From: Oscillospiraceae bacterium
Lineage (GTDB): Bacteria > Bacillota > Clostridia > Oscillospirales > Oscillospiraceae
Assembly (NCBI GenBank): GCA_015067525.1
Contig: SVMH01000007.1
Location: 1 to 64,000, forward strand
Direction: 5' to 3'
Length of the DNA stretch: 64,000 nt
This document shows positions 26,129 to 36,786 of this stretch, one piece after another. Below the pieces are notes generated by a model. That model was not told the DNA's origin. It did not search any database and saw only the letters and a list, made by a program, of their open reading frames with translations. Both the position numbers and the translations under genes were made by a program. Position 1 is the first letter of the stretch; each line of letters begins with the position of its first letter.

Positions 26129-27184
26129 ATGAAGCGTCTTGCTTCCAAGCTGTTGGCCACTTCACTGGCGGCGCTGATGCTGCTGGGCCTGACGGCCTGC
26201 CAAAAGGAGGTGCAACCGCCCTATGTCAGCCGGCTGCCGCAGGAGCTTGAGCCATATGCCCTTGCGTGGCAACTGGACGCGCCGGAACTGGCCGGACGCC
26301 GCGGCGAGATCCACTACTACTTCATGGCCGGCGAGGGCATGGTGATCAATGCCGCCTCGGACTATCCGGAGAAATGGGGCGACGCTACGCTGGTGGTGTT
26401 CCCCAACGGCGAGACCATGCTTATTGATGCGGCTATGGGCGCTTATGCGCCGGTGCTGGTGGAAAATCTCCGCCGTCTTGGCGTGGAAAAACTGGACTAT
26501 CTCTTCATCTCCCACCCCCATGATGACCACTCCTACGGTGCCTTGGTGGAAGGCGGCGTGCTGGACAGCTTCGAGGTGGGCACGGCTTATCACAGCGGTC
26601 TGGTCAACGCCGCGTGGAGCAAGTATTCGCTGCCGGAGATTTTTGCCGGGCGCGGCATTCCGGCGCAGGAGCTGAAGGCGGGAGATGTGCTGACCATCGG
26701 CGGTGTGGAACTGAAGGTTTTCAGTCCTGAGGACTGTACCGGCGGCGTCACCGCCAAGGGTAGTACCAATATCAATAACCTCTCGCTGGTGGTGCGCTTT
26801 ACCTATGGCGAGCATACCGCCCTCTTCACCGGTGACATCTATGTGGAGCGGGAGCGGGAACTGGTGCTGCAGTACGGCCGAGAGCTGGATGTGGACCTCC
26901 TCAAGATGCCTCACCACGGCACCGAGGTGTCCAATTCCAGAGATTTTGCCAAGGTCACCAGTCCTGAGATCGCCGTAGCCATGGGCCGGCGAATGGTGCA
27001 GAAGGAGAACTATTACTACTATGCTGCCGAGGGTGCCCGGGTGCTGATGGACGAGCATGACGGCTATATCCATATCAGCTCCGACGGTAAAACGATGGCG
27101 TATGAGACTAGCCGTCAGCGTCTCATCGATACACCGCTCAAGCAGCAGTACGCCGCTCTGGACAAGTGGGCGGGGCTGGAATGA
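26129..27184 (+). CDS. MBL-fold lipoprotein, ComEC-like hydrolase
   Basis: A 351-residue lipoprotein (signal peptide, lipobox LGLTAC) with a single MBL domain: GDATLVVFPNGETMLIDA, ISHPHDDHSYGAL for metal binding, LFTGDIYVERE and KMPHHGTEVSNS. This is the ComEC/Rec2-like type of MBL domain, which in other proteins acts on nucleic acid or phosphodiesters. It lacks the glycosidase-type domain of the two preceding paralogues. ATG 26129 is preferred to the GTG at 26111 because GGAAGGAGAGAAT precedes it and the signal peptide then starts properly. It is the last gene of the operon, followed directly by a terminator. Confidence 0.86.
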   Translation: MKRLASKLLATSLAALMLLGLTACQKEVQPPYVSRLPQELEPYALAWQLDAPELAGRRGEIHYYFMAGEGMVINAASDYPEKWGDATLVVFPNGETMLIDAAMGAYAPVLVENLRRLGVEKLDYLFISHPHDDHSYGALVEGGVLDSFEVGTAYHSGLVNAAWSKYSLPEIFAGRGIPAQELKAGDVLTIGGVELKVFSPEDCTGGVTAKGSTNINNLSLVVRFTYGEHTALFTGDIYVERERELVLQYGRELDVDLLKMPHHGTEVSNSRDFAKVTSPEIAVAMGRRMVQKENYYYYAAEGARVLMDEHDGYIHISSDGKTMAYETSRQRLIDTPLKQQYAALDKWAGLE

Positions 27185-27185
27185 G

Positions 27186-27219
27186 AAAAAACAGGAGCGC
27201 TGCGCGCTCCTGTTTTTTC
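27186..27219. terminator. Bidirectional intrinsic terminator
   Basis: AAAAAACAGGAGCGC / GCGCTCCTGTTTTTT lies between the MBL operon and the convergent spoVT. Confidence 0.93.
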
Positions 27220-27754
27220 ATCCCTCCATGTGGCGGCCCAGAAAGGCGGCCACCGTCTGGGCCAGCTTGTGTTCCGTTTCGCCGCCGGTCTGCCCCTCGC
27301 CGGTGAGGAACAGTACCAGACCCAGCACGTCGCCGCCGCAGAGGATGGGCGCCGCCACCGCCACGGTGTACTTGTCGCTGCCGTCGGTGACGGGCACGGT
27401 GGGTACGCCCTCGCTGCGGTAGATGCTGCGCTCCTCCATCAGCTGTTCCAACGCGGCGGAGATCTGCTTGCCCATCAGCTCCCGTTTGCCGCTGCCGGCG
27501 ATGGCGATGATGGCGTCACGGTCGGTGACGGCGGCGGTAAAGGCCGTGGAGCGGCTGAGGGTGTCGCAGAACTGGGCGGCAAAATCCTCCAGCCCACCGA
27601 TGAGGGAATACTTTTTGAAGATGACCTCACCCTCCCGGGTGGTGTAGATCTCCAGCGGGTCGCCCTCGCGGATGCGCATGGTGCGGCGGATCTCCTTGGG
27701 GATCACCACACGGCCCAGGTCGTCGATGCGCCGGACAATGCCTGTTGCTTTCAT
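27218..27754 (-). CDS. spoVT: Stage V sporulation protein T (AbrB-family regulator)
   Basis: A DNA-binding regulator of late, forespore-specific gene expression. The 178-residue protein has the N-terminal swapped-hairpin AbrB domain (MKATGIVRRIDDLGRVVIPKEIRR, then REGDPLEIY) followed by a GAF-like domain (about residues 55-178), which is exactly the SpoVT layout and length. The start follows AAAGGAGACTTGGATAT on the minus strand. A SpoVT orthologue is the best evidence in this window that the organism makes endospores. I could not make a confident sigma-G promoter assignment upstream. Confidence 0.94.
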   Translation of the reverse strand: MKATGIVRRIDDLGRVVIPKEIRRTMRIREGDPLEIYTTREGEVIFKKYSLIGGLEDFAAQFCDTLSRSTAFTAAVTDRDAIIAIAGSGKRELMGKQISAALEQLMEERSIYRSEGVPTVPVTDGSDKYTVAVAAPILCGGDVLGLVLFLTGEGQTGGETEHKLAQTVAAFLGRHMEG

Positions 27755-27876
27755 ATATCCAAGTCTCCTTTTATGCTCAAATCGTAAGATTAGCTTCTGC
27801 CGATCCGGCCGATTTATACGGCCGGATTTTCCTTTTCCGCGCTGCCGTGTCCGGCGAAAATACGCAAAACCTGTAC

Positions 27877-27905
27877 TTTACAACGCGCCTCCGCTCTTTT
27901 ATAAT
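27877..27905 (+). promoter_or_regulatory. Promoter of the cyclase-family gene
   Basis: TTTACA, a 17-bp spacer and TATAAT, 33 bases before the ATG at 27938. Confidence 0.75.
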
Positions 27906-27937
27906 AAACACAACCAAACAACAAAGGAGGACGCGCC

Positions 27938-28693
27938 ATGTATCCGTTATGGGAAGATCTGAAACGCCTGAAAGGCTATCGCTGGGTGGAGCTGTCCCAC
28001 TCCATGAACAATGACAGCCCCTACTGGTCCGGCATCCCCGCCGGCTCGGTGGAAGTGGGCAAGGTGGTTTACGACTGGGGCGAGCCCATGCTGGAGTGCC
28101 AGATCCAGACCTTTAAGTTCCCCGGCCAGTTCGGCACCCACATCGATTTCCCCGGCCATTTCATCAAGGACGCCGCCCTGTCGGAGTCTTACGGCGCCGA
28201 GCAGATGATGTATCCCCTGTGTGTCATCGACATCACCGGCAAGGTGGCCGAGGATGTGCACTACGCCGTCACGGCGGATGACATCCGCGCCTATGAGGCC
28301 CAGTACGGCCCCATCCCCGACGGCGCCTTCGTGGCGCTGCGGACCGACTGGTACAAGCGCTGGCCGGATATGAACGCTTTTTCCAATCTGGATGAGAACG
28401 GCGGCGAGCACTGCCCCGGCTGGTCCATGGACGCACTGCGCTACATCTACGAGACGCGCAATGCTGCGGCCAACGGTCACGAGACGCTGGATACCGACGC
28501 CAGCGCGGAGGCGGAAAAGGCCGGCGATCTGGCCTGCGAGCGCTATGTGCTTCAAAGCGGCAAGCTGCAGATCGAGGTGCTGCAGAATCTGGACAAGGTG
28601 CCTGCAGCCGGCGCTGTTCTGGTGGCGGCGTGGCCCCGTCTGGAAGGCGCCACCGGTCTGCCGGTGCGCGTGTGGGCCATCTGCCCGGAATAA
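27938..28693 (+). CDS. Cyclase-family (kynurenine formamidase-like) metal-dependent hydrolase
   Basis: A 251-residue cytoplasmic enzyme of the putative cyclase family, which includes bacterial kynurenine formamidase and isatin hydrolase. The family signature HxGTHxDxPxH appears as QFGTHIDFPGHF, with the first position Q/F rather than H, and the paired motif VELSHSM near the N terminus. Members use zinc or manganese to hydrolyse cyclic amides or esters. No tryptophan-catabolic genes are nearby, so the substrate is open. The start is set by AAAGGAGGACGCGCC. It is transcribed alone, with its own promoter and a terminator shared with the next gene. Confidence 0.88.
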   Translation: MYPLWEDLKRLKGYRWVELSHSMNNDSPYWSGIPAGSVEVGKVVYDWGEPMLECQIQTFKFPGQFGTHIDFPGHFIKDAALSESYGAEQMMYPLCVIDITGKVAEDVHYAVTADDIRAYEAQYGPIPDGAFVALRTDWYKRWPDMNAFSNLDENGGEHCPGWSMDALRYIYETRNAAANGHETLDTDASAEAEKAGDLACERYVLQSGKLQIEVLQNLDKVPAAGAVLVAAWPRLEGATGLPVRVWAICPE

Positions 28694-28696
28694 ACG

Positions 28697-28742
28697 AAGA
28701 AGATAAAAAAGACCTGTTCCCGCGGGAACAGGTCTTTTTTGT
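28697..28742. terminator. Bidirectional intrinsic terminator
   Basis: AAAAAAGACCTGTTCCC / GGGAACAGGTCTTTTTT lies between convergent genes. Confidence 0.93.
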
Positions 28743-28753
28743 TGTGAAAGGGT

Positions 28754-29704
28754 TTACTCCGCGTTGTCCTCTTTCAGCATGGCTGCGGCAACGCACAGAG
28801 ACAGGAATACCTGCTCTTCCATGCTGGAGCGGGAGGTGATGGCCACGGGCACCTTGGTGCCGGCCAGCACGCCGCAGGCGTTGACGTTGGCAGACATGGT
28901 CAGTACCTTCATCACGGTGTTGCCGGCCATGACGTTGGGCATCAGCACGGCGTCAAACTCGCCGCAGTGGGGATTGTCATAGCCCTTCAGACGGGCAGAC
29001 TCCTTGCTGACGATCAAATCCCAGGGGATGGGGCCTACCAGCTCGCAGTCGGCGATGGGGTCGGCCAGATGGGCCCGGACGATGTTCTGGGCCTCCACGG
29101 TGTCGCGCATGTGGAAGCTGGGTTTTTCCACCAGGGACAGAACGGCGATCTTGGGACGCTTCACACCCAGATGGCTCAGCACATCCACAATGTTTTTGGC
29201 GATCTTGCGGCGCTGGCCTTCGGAGGGGTTGATCATTACGGATACATCGGACAGGGCCAGCACCTTGTCGTAGTAGGGGACCTTCAGCAGGGCTACCTCG
29301 CTGACCAGACCCTTGGCCAGGCCATTCCTCTTATCCAGAATGGGCATCAGGAAGTTGCGGGTGGAGGTGTTGCCGCGGACCAGGATGTCGCCCAGGCCAT
29401 CGTTGATGATGGAAATGGCACGCTTCATGTAAATGTGATAGTCGGTACTCAGGTCGGGCAGCTCGCAGCCGGTCACATCGCTGATGACATACTTGCGCTC
29501 GTACAGGTCCAGCTCCTTCAGCATGGCCTCGATGCGGTCTTTGTAGCCCACCAGAATGGGCTCGCAGAAGCCCTGTGCCTCGGCCTCGAACACGGCCTTC
29601 ATGATGTTTTCGCAGTCAGCGCCGGCCACGACCACGCGGGCCGGACGTTCCAGAGACTTGGCGCGCTGGATGACAAAATCAAATTCTTTTTCGTAAATAT
29701 GCAT
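28754..29704 (-). CDS. Phosphate acyl/butyryltransferase family protein
   Basis: A 316-residue enzyme of the phosphate acetyl/butyryl transferase (PTA/PTB) family, which interconverts acyl-CoA and acyl phosphate during fermentation. Diagnostic stretches are [40 protein letters not shown], the central [16 protein letters not shown] and the C-terminal [13 protein letters not shown] with [13 protein letters not shown]. The length and the last motif favour a butyryl- or branched-chain-type enzyme over Pta. No acyl kinase gene (buk/ack) is adjacent, so its role in energy metabolism is inferred from family only. It lies 24 bases after hppA and is probably cotranscribed. Confidence 0.85.
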   Translation of the reverse strand: MHIYEKEFDFVIQRAKSLERPARVVVAGADCENIMKAVFEAEAQGFCEPILVGYKDRIEAMLKELDLYERKYVISDVTGCELPDLSTDYHIYMKRAISIINDGLGDILVRGNTSTRNFLMPILDKRNGLAKGLVSEVALLKVPYYDKVLALSDVSVMINPSEGQRRKIAKNIVDVLSHLGVKRPKIAVLSLVEKPSFHMRDTVEAQNIVRAHLADPIADCELVGPIPWDLIVSKESARLKGYDNPHCGEFDAVLMPNVMAGNTVMKVLTMSANVNACGVLAGTKVPVAITSRSSMEEQVFLSLCVAAAMLKEDNAE

Positions 29705-29728
29705 ATATACGGTTCTCCTTTTGCTTGA

Positions 29729-31723
<1,995 letters not shown>

Positions 31724-31865
31724 AGTTTTTCGTTCCTTTCCTGTTTGTTCCTTCTTTTTCTGATATTGTCTGTAAAAAACAATAGTAACTATAATATCTT
31801 ATTATATCCTGCGGTCGAGTGCAAGAGATTTGTCAAAAAATGGGGGAATATTCCGCTGTATTTTG

Positions 31866-33857
31866 TCAGCTCTTGTGCTGCTCGGCGATGGCGCCGCTGC
31901 GGAAGGCGGACAGCAGGGCCAGCAGGTCGTCGATCTGCTCCTGCAACGACCGGCCGATGTCGGTGTCGGCAATCTTCTGGCGCTTATCCATCCGCTCGAA
32001 GATCTGGGAGGTGGAGCCGATGTCCCGGTTTTCCCGGATGGCGTTGGCGCGTCCTGCGAAGGGCTCGTGGGATACCAGACGCAGACACTCGGAGTTGTAG
32101 ATCAGGGTGTAGCCGGCGATGCCGGTGGTGCCCTGATAGGCCTTGCAGAAGCCGCCGTCGATCACCAGCAGCTTGCCGCCGCCCTTGATGGGGCTCTCGC
32201 CCTTCTTGGACTTGACCGGCACGTGGCCGTTGATGATGTGGCAGTGCTCACCCTCCAGACCGAACTCCCTGAGAAGGCGCTCGCACACGGCGGGATCCTT
32301 GTAGAGGGTGTAGTATACGTTCTTGGGCTCGGTCCAGGTGTCCTCGTCGGCGATGAAGCGGCGCTCGAAGGTGGTCATGCGGTCGCGGCCGAAGATAGGG
32401 CTGTTGCGTCCGCACCACAGCCACCACAAAAAGTCCATGCCGAACTGCCGCTCGGGGGAGCCGGGCTTGTTGTAGTAGGCGCGGCGGGCCGTGGCGTCGG
32501 CGTAGTCCAGGAATTCCTTGCCGCCCAGATCGTCACAGCCGATGGAGAAGTGCAGCAGCGAGCCGTCCTCGGCCATGGGGATGCAGCCGTGGAGCAGCAG
32601 ATTGTTGTTGTAGACCTTGTACAGGCTTCCCTTGGAGTAGAGGAAGCGGATGTGGCGCTGCAGCTTTTCGCTGTGGCGGAAGGAGCGGGTCAGCGTGGCG
32701 ATCAGGGCGTCCTCCTCAGGCGTGAGGGTGTAGGGATCCTTGGGATCCACGGTGGGGAAGTCGGTATCCAGCATGGGATAGGTCTTGCCGCCGATGGTGA
32801 TGCACTTGTTTTCATAGTCGATCTTGTCCAGCAGCAGCCGGTCCTCCATGCCGAAGCTGGGATTGCGCAGGATCTTCTGACCCTCCAGCTTGAACAGGAT
32901 CATGGTGATGGCCTTGTGCATCTGGGCCACCAGACGCTTGTCAGTCTCGGTGTAGTCCTTCTCGTCGTCACCGGTGAACTTGATCTTGAACCGGGAGATG
33001 TCGCAGCCCTTGTACACCGCGTCGGCAAACACGCTCAGCGGGCGCAGGGAGATACCGTAGCCGGTCTCGATCACGTCCAGATTGTTGTAGCGCAAGGAGT
33101 TGAGCAGCACCGTGGCCACCAGCGTGCGGGAGCCGGAGGCGGCGCCCATCCACAGAATGTCGTGGTTGCCCCACTGCACGTCCACGTTGTGGTAGTTGAG
33201 CAGCGAGTCCATGATGATGTCGGCGCCGGGGCCGCGGTCATAGATGTCGCCCACCAGATGCAGGTGATCCACCGCCAGACGTTTGATCAGCTCGCACAGC
33301 TGGATCAGGAAGTTGGGGGCGCGGCCCAGGTCGATGATGGTGGAGATGATGTTCTCGTAATAGTCCCGCTTGTCTGTGTCCTCGTAGTGGGTGTGGATCA
33401 ATTCGTCGATGATGTAGGCATAGGCAGGGGGCATGGCTTTACGCACCTTGGAGCGGGTATACATGGAGCTGACCAGGCAGCACACCTCGATGAGCCGGTG
33501 GAAGGTGATGCGATACCACTCCCGCATGTCCTCGGTGACGCGCTCGATCTCCTCCAGCTTCTCCTCGGGGTAGTAGATCAGCGTTGCCAGCTGGTCCCGC
33601 TCGGCACGGGTCATGGAGGTGCCGAACAGCTCCTCCACCTTTTCCCGCACCACGCCGGAGGCGGAGGCCAGGATATGCTGAAACGCCTCGTGCTCGCCGT
33701 GTACGTCGGAGATGAAGTGCTCGGTGCCCTTGGGCAGGTTCAAAATAGCCTGCAGGTTGATGATCTCGGTGCTGGCGGCCTGCACGTTGGGGAACTGCTT
33801 GGCCAGCATTTTCAGGTAGTGCAGATGTTCCGGACGATAGGTGATCTCTTTCGCCAT
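31866..33857 (-). CDS. fbp: Fructose-1,6-bisphosphatase, class III
   Basis: This gluconeogenic enzyme hydrolyses fructose-1,6-bisphosphate and is typical of Firmicutes. The 663-residue protein has the calcineurin-like metal motifs FISDVHGEHEAF, LVGDIYDRGPGAD and WGNHDILWMGA, and INGHVPVKSKKGESPIKG further on, exactly the class III arrangement. The track start (33881) gives MHTRRMTPMAKE; the ATG at 33857 is preferred because ACAAGGAGGATGACACCC sets it and family proteins begin near MAKEITYRP. Upstream lie GCAAAATGC-like words similar to those at 13868-13897. Confidence 0.95.
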   Translation of the reverse strand: MAKEITYRPEHLHYLKMLAKQFPNVQAASTEIINLQAILNLPKGTEHFISDVHGEHEAFQHILASASGVVREKVEELFGTSMTRAERDQLATLIYYPEEKLEEIERVTEDMREWYRITFHRLIEVCCLVSSMYTRSKVRKAMPPAYAYIIDELIHTHYEDTDKRDYYENIISTIIDLGRAPNFLIQLCELIKRLAVDHLHLVGDIYDRGPGADIIMDSLLNYHNVDVQWGNHDILWMGAASGSRTLVATVLLNSLRYNNLDVIETGYGISLRPLSVFADAVYKGCDISRFKIKFTGDDEKDYTETDKRLVAQMHKAITMILFKLEGQKILRNPSFGMEDRLLLDKIDYENKCITIGGKTYPMLDTDFPTVDPKDPYTLTPEEDALIATLTRSFRHSEKLQRHIRFLYSKGSLYKVYNNNLLLHGCIPMAEDGSLLHFSIGCDDLGGKEFLDYADATARRAYYNKPGSPERQFGMDFLWWLWCGRNSPIFGRDRMTTFERRFIADEDTWTEPKNVYYTLYKDPAVCERLLREFGLEGEHCHIINGHVPVKSKKGESPIKGGGKLLVIDGGFCKAYQGTTGIAGYTLIYNSECLRLVSHEPFAGRANAIRENRDIGSTSQIFERMDKRQKIADTDIGRSLQEQIDDLLALLSAFRSGAIAEQHKS

Positions 33858-33980
33858 GGGTGTCATCCTCCTTGTGTGCAAAATGCACCATAATATGACG
33901 CAAAAATGCCTTGACGTTGGTGATAGTATAGCACACTCTGCGGCAAAAGGGAAGCAGGAAAGGGCGAAAGAAAATCAGTT

Positions 33981-34009
33981 TTGACAAATCCTTTTCCGTA
34001 TCTTATCAT
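33981..34009 (+). promoter_or_regulatory. Promoter of the alpha/beta-hydrolase gene
   Basis: TTGACA, a 17-bp spacer and TATCAT, 33 bases before the ATG at 34042. Confidence 0.75.
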
Positions 34010-34041
34010 GCAGTCAACGGAAAAACGAAAGGGGTGGCCAT

Positions 34042-34971
34042 ATGGCTTGGATCTTACTGGGCGCGGCTGTTGTTCTGCTGGTGCTGTGGGTGGCGTACCG
34101 CATGGCGTTTTACTCGCCGGTGGGGGAGCAGAACGACCCGTACCGCATTTTGCCCAACGGGGATTATCAGGCCCGCAGGGAGGAGATGCTGCGGCTCATC
34201 GCCGCGCTGGAGGCGCGTCCGTGCGAGCGGGTGTCCGTCACCTCCCATGACGGCCTGCGTCTGACGGGCCGGTATTACCACCATGCCGACGGCGCGCCGC
34301 TGGACATTGCCTTCCACGGCTACCGGGGCCACGCGCTGCGGGATTTCTGCGGCGGCAGCTGCATCAGCTTTCAGCTGGGCCACAACCTGCTGCTGGTGGA
34401 CCAGCGCGCCCACGGCGAAAGCGAGGGCCACACCATCACCTTCGGCGCCAAAGAGAGCCGGGACTGTCTGGACTGGGTGAACTGGGCCAATGCGCGCTTC
34501 GGCAGTCCTGACATTGCGCTGTTCGGCGTGTCCATGGGAGCGGCCACGGTGCTGCTGGCCACGGCGCTGGATCTGCCGGAAAACGTGCGCTGCGCGGTGG
34601 CGGATTCTCCCTATTCCCGGGCCGAGGACATCATTGGCACCGTGGGCCGCGATATGGGCCTGCCGGGCGCACCGGTGATCCTGCTGGCCCGCTGTGCCGC
34701 CCGGGTGTTCGGAGGCTTCCGCCTTGGCGACGCCAGTCCGCTGGACGCGGTGCGGCGGGCGAAGGTGCCGGTGCTGCTGTTCCACGGCGAGGCGGACCGG
34801 CTGGTGCCCTGCGCCATGAGCGGCGTGCTGCAGGAGAACTGCGCCTCTGCCGTCAGGCGCTATACCTATCCCAACGCCGGTCACGGCCTGAGCTATCTGG
34901 TGGATCGGGAGGGCTACACCGCGGCCGTTGTGGATTTTCTGGCGCAGTGCGGCGAAAGGGAAAGTTCTTGA
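34042..34971 (+). CDS. Membrane-anchored alpha/beta hydrolase
   Basis: A 309-residue serine hydrolase with one N-terminal membrane helix (AWILLGAAVVLLVLWVAYRMAF) and an alpha/beta-hydrolase domain. It has the oxyanion HG motif in DIAFHGYRGH, the nucleophile elbow GVSMGAA, the acid in LLFHGEADRLVP and the His in NAGHGLSYL. It resembles the BEM46/YqkD group of esterases of unknown substrate. The start is set by GAAAGGGGTGGCCAT. Its stop codon overlaps the -35 box of the next gene's promoter, so the regulator has its own promoter. Confidence 0.88.
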   Translation: MAWILLGAAVVLLVLWVAYRMAFYSPVGEQNDPYRILPNGDYQARREEMLRLIAALEARPCERVSVTSHDGLRLTGRYYHHADGAPLDIAFHGYRGHALRDFCGGSCISFQLGHNLLLVDQRAHGESEGHTITFGAKESRDCLDWVNWANARFGSPDIALFGVSMGAATVLLATALDLPENVRCAVADSPYSRAEDIIGTVGRDMGLPGAPVILLARCAARVFGGFRLGDASPLDAVRRAKVPVLLFHGEADRLVPCAMSGVLQENCASAVRRYTYPNAGHGLSYLVDREGYTAAVVDFLAQCGERESS

Positions 34972-34997
34972 CAAAAACATAACGGCCACTTTACAAT
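34968..34997 (+). promoter_or_regulatory. Promoter of the sigma-54 activator gene
   Basis: TTGACA, an 18-bp spacer and TACAAT. The -35 box overlaps the stop codon of the hydrolase gene. Confidence 0.8.
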
Positions 34998-35033
34998 GAC
35001 CCCAAAGAAACCGCACCGAAAGGGGAGGGGCAG

Positions 35034-36413
35034 ATGAAAAGCAGTGACGCCCTGAAATGGCTGAACGAAAACTTCAACTATGTGGACTCCGTGACCATTA
35101 TTGACGCCAACGGTACCATCATCGCCAAGCAGCGCTTTAACCCCCGCTACACCGATGAGGAGAACATCACCGACAACCACTGGGCGCTGGGCAAAAACCT
35201 GCTGGAGGTGTTCCCCACCCAGGATCCCCAGACCAGCTCACTGCTGACGGCCCTCAAGCGCGACGGCGTCATCCACCGCAAGCAGGATGTGGCCTACAAC
35301 CATCAGGGCAAGAAGTCGGTGACCAACCACCTGACCTTTCCCATCGTCTGCCGCGGCCGCTTTGTGGGCAGCGTGCAGATCTCCCGCGACGTGACCAACA
35401 TGGACGCCGGCCGTGTCAGCGCGCCGGACGCCGCGCCGCGCACCAGCAACGCCAAGTTCACGCTGGAGGACATCGTGGGCGTCTCACCGGAGATGCGGCA
35501 GATCAAGTCCGTCATCTCCCGCATTGCCGACAGCGAATCCTCCGTTCTGGTCTGCGGCGACACCGGTACCGGCAAGGAGCTGGTGGTCTCCGCCATCCAC
35601 AACGCCAGCTACCGCCGCGACAAGACCTTCATCCCCATCAACTGCGCCGCCCTGCCTGAGAGTATTCTGGAGGGCCTGCTGTTCGGCTCGCGCAAGGGCG
35701 CCTTTACCGGCGCGGAGAACATGAAGGGCCTTTTTGAGGAGTGCGACGGCGGCACCATCTACCTCGACGAGATCAACTCCATGCCCCTGAACCTGCAGGC
35801 AAAGCTGCTGCGCGTGCTGCAGGACAAGGCGGTGCTGCCGCTGGGCGAGACCAAGCCCCATCCGGTGGATGTGCGCATCATCGCCTCGGTCAACAAGCCG
35901 GTGAAGGAGCTGCTGCAAAGCCGCGAGATGCGCGAGGATCTGCTCTACCGCCTCAACGCCATCAACATCCAGCTGCCGCCCCTGCGCAGCCGTCAGGGCG
36001 ACATCCGGCTGCTGGCGGAGTATTTCGTGGTGAAATACGGTCAGGCGCTGGGCAAGCACACCGCCGGTATCAGTCCCGAGGCGCTGACGCTGCTGCAGGC
36101 CTACCGCTGGCCCGGCAACGTGCGCGAGCTGGAGCACACCATCGAGTCGGCCATCAACCTGACGGAGGATTACCGCCCCCTGCAGGTGGACGACCTGCCC
36201 TCCTACCTCATCATCCGGGAGGAGGAGCACCCCGACTCCGTGGCCGGTGATCCGGAGGCCATCAACCTGACGGACGCCGTGGCCGCCTACGAAAAGCGGC
36301 TCATCCGCGACATGCTGGTGCGCACCGGCGGCAACGTGGCCAAGGCCGCCAAGCTGCTGGGCGTGCCGCGCACCACGCTGTACTCCAAAATGGAAGCGTT
36401 GGGTCTGCGCTGA
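35034..36413 (+). CDS. Sigma-54-dependent enhancer-binding regulator (PAS-AAA+-Fis)
   Basis: A transcriptional activator of sigma-54 RNA polymerase, 459 residues. The N-terminal PAS-like sensor spans about residues 1-125. The AAA+ domain follows, with Walker A GDTGTGKE (175-182), the sigma-54 contact loop GAFTGA (223-228) and Walker B TIYLDE (241-246). A C-terminal Fis-type helix-turn-helix ends the protein (NVAKAAKLLGVPRTTLYSKM). There is no receiver domain, so it probably senses a small ligand through PAS. Three GTGTCG-N6-CGACGC sites and a sigma-54 promoter lie directly downstream, before the catabolic operon, making this operon its evident target. The start follows CGAAAGGGGAGGGGCAG. Confidence 0.95.
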   Translation: MKSSDALKWLNENFNYVDSVTIIDANGTIIAKQRFNPRYTDEENITDNHWALGKNLLEVFPTQDPQTSSLLTALKRDGVIHRKQDVAYNHQGKKSVTNHLTFPIVCRGRFVGSVQISRDVTNMDAGRVSAPDAAPRTSNAKFTLEDIVGVSPEMRQIKSVISRIADSESSVLVCGDTGTGKELVVSAIHNASYRRDKTFIPINCAALPESILEGLLFGSRKGAFTGAENMKGLFEECDGGTIYLDEINSMPLNLQAKLLRVLQDKAVLPLGETKPHPVDVRIIASVNKPVKELLQSREMREDLLYRLNAINIQLPPLRSRQGDIRLLAEYFVVKYGQALGKHTAGISPEALTLLQAYRWPGNVRELEHTIESAINLTEDYRPLQVDDLPSYLIIREEEHPDSVAGDPEAINLTDAVAAYEKRLIRDMLVRTGGNVAKAAKLLGVPRTTLYSKMEALGLR

Positions 36414-36451
36414 GTGTCGAAAATCAGACGCTTGTGTCGAAAAACCGACGC
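36414..36451 (+). promoter_or_regulatory. Upstream activating sites 1 and 2 of the sigma-54 activator
   Basis: GTGTCG-AAAATC-AGACGC (36414-36431) and GTGTCG-AAAAAC-CGACGC (36434-36451) are near-identical imperfect palindromes spaced 20 bp apart, about two DNA turns. They lie some 210-245 bases upstream of the -24 element. Confidence 0.8.
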
Positions 36452-36512
36452 AAGGCGCCGGAAAGTTTCCCCATAAGAGGGAAAGTGCCCCGCAGAAGAA
36501 AAGAAATCGGAA

Positions 36513-36549
36513 GAAGGTGTGTCGGATTTTCGACGCACCTTCTTTTTTT
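36513..36549 (+). terminator. Terminator of the activator gene, embedding activating site 3
   Basis: A 12-bp stem GAAGGTGTGTCG / CGACGCACCTTC with loop GATTTT is followed by TTTTTTT. The stem contains the third operator, GTGTCG-GATTTT-CGACGC (36519-36536), so one DNA segment can serve as both enhancer site and RNA terminator. Confidence 0.85.
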
Positions 36550-36658
36550 CTGGTAATTTTGGTGCTGTGCTGACGGAGAAAAAGGGAAAAAAGGGAAATT
36601 TGTTGTATAGCATTTCTAAAATGTGCCGCAAAATTTTGTGAAAAGGGACGATGATTTT

Positions 36659-36674
36659 TGGCACGAAAATTGCT
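36659..36674 (+). promoter_or_regulatory. Sigma-54 (-24/-12) promoter of the catabolic operon
   Basis: TGGCACGAAAATTGCT matches the sigma-54 consensus TGGCACG-N4-TTGC exactly. It lies about 110 bases before the transporter start and 123 bases after activating site 3. Confidence 0.92.
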
Positions 36675-36691
36675 ATTATAAAATCACGGAT

Positions 36692-36753
36692 CCCTTCGGA
36701 GGCCGGCCGCGGCTGCGGGGAAAGGCAGCCGGTTCAACCCGGCCGGCCGAAGG
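36692..36753 (+). promoter_or_regulatory. Structured 5' leader of the catabolic operon
   Basis: The expected leader folds into a strong GC-rich stem-loop: CCTTCGG pairs with CCGAAGG, GGCCGG with CCGGCC, and GGCTGC with GCAGCC. The 3' arm includes an AAGGAGGGG sequence that is not the start-proximal ribosome binding site. It may protect the mRNA 5' end or have a regulatory role. No known riboswitch class was recognised. Confidence 0.5.
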
Positions 36754-36786
36754 AGGGGTATCAAAAAAAAGAAAAAGGAGAAAATC

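Noticed and set aside
31724-31865. Promoter for hppA
   Set aside because: Several TATAAT-like words exist on the minus strand, but none has a good -35 box at proper spacing, so no single promoter is claimed.
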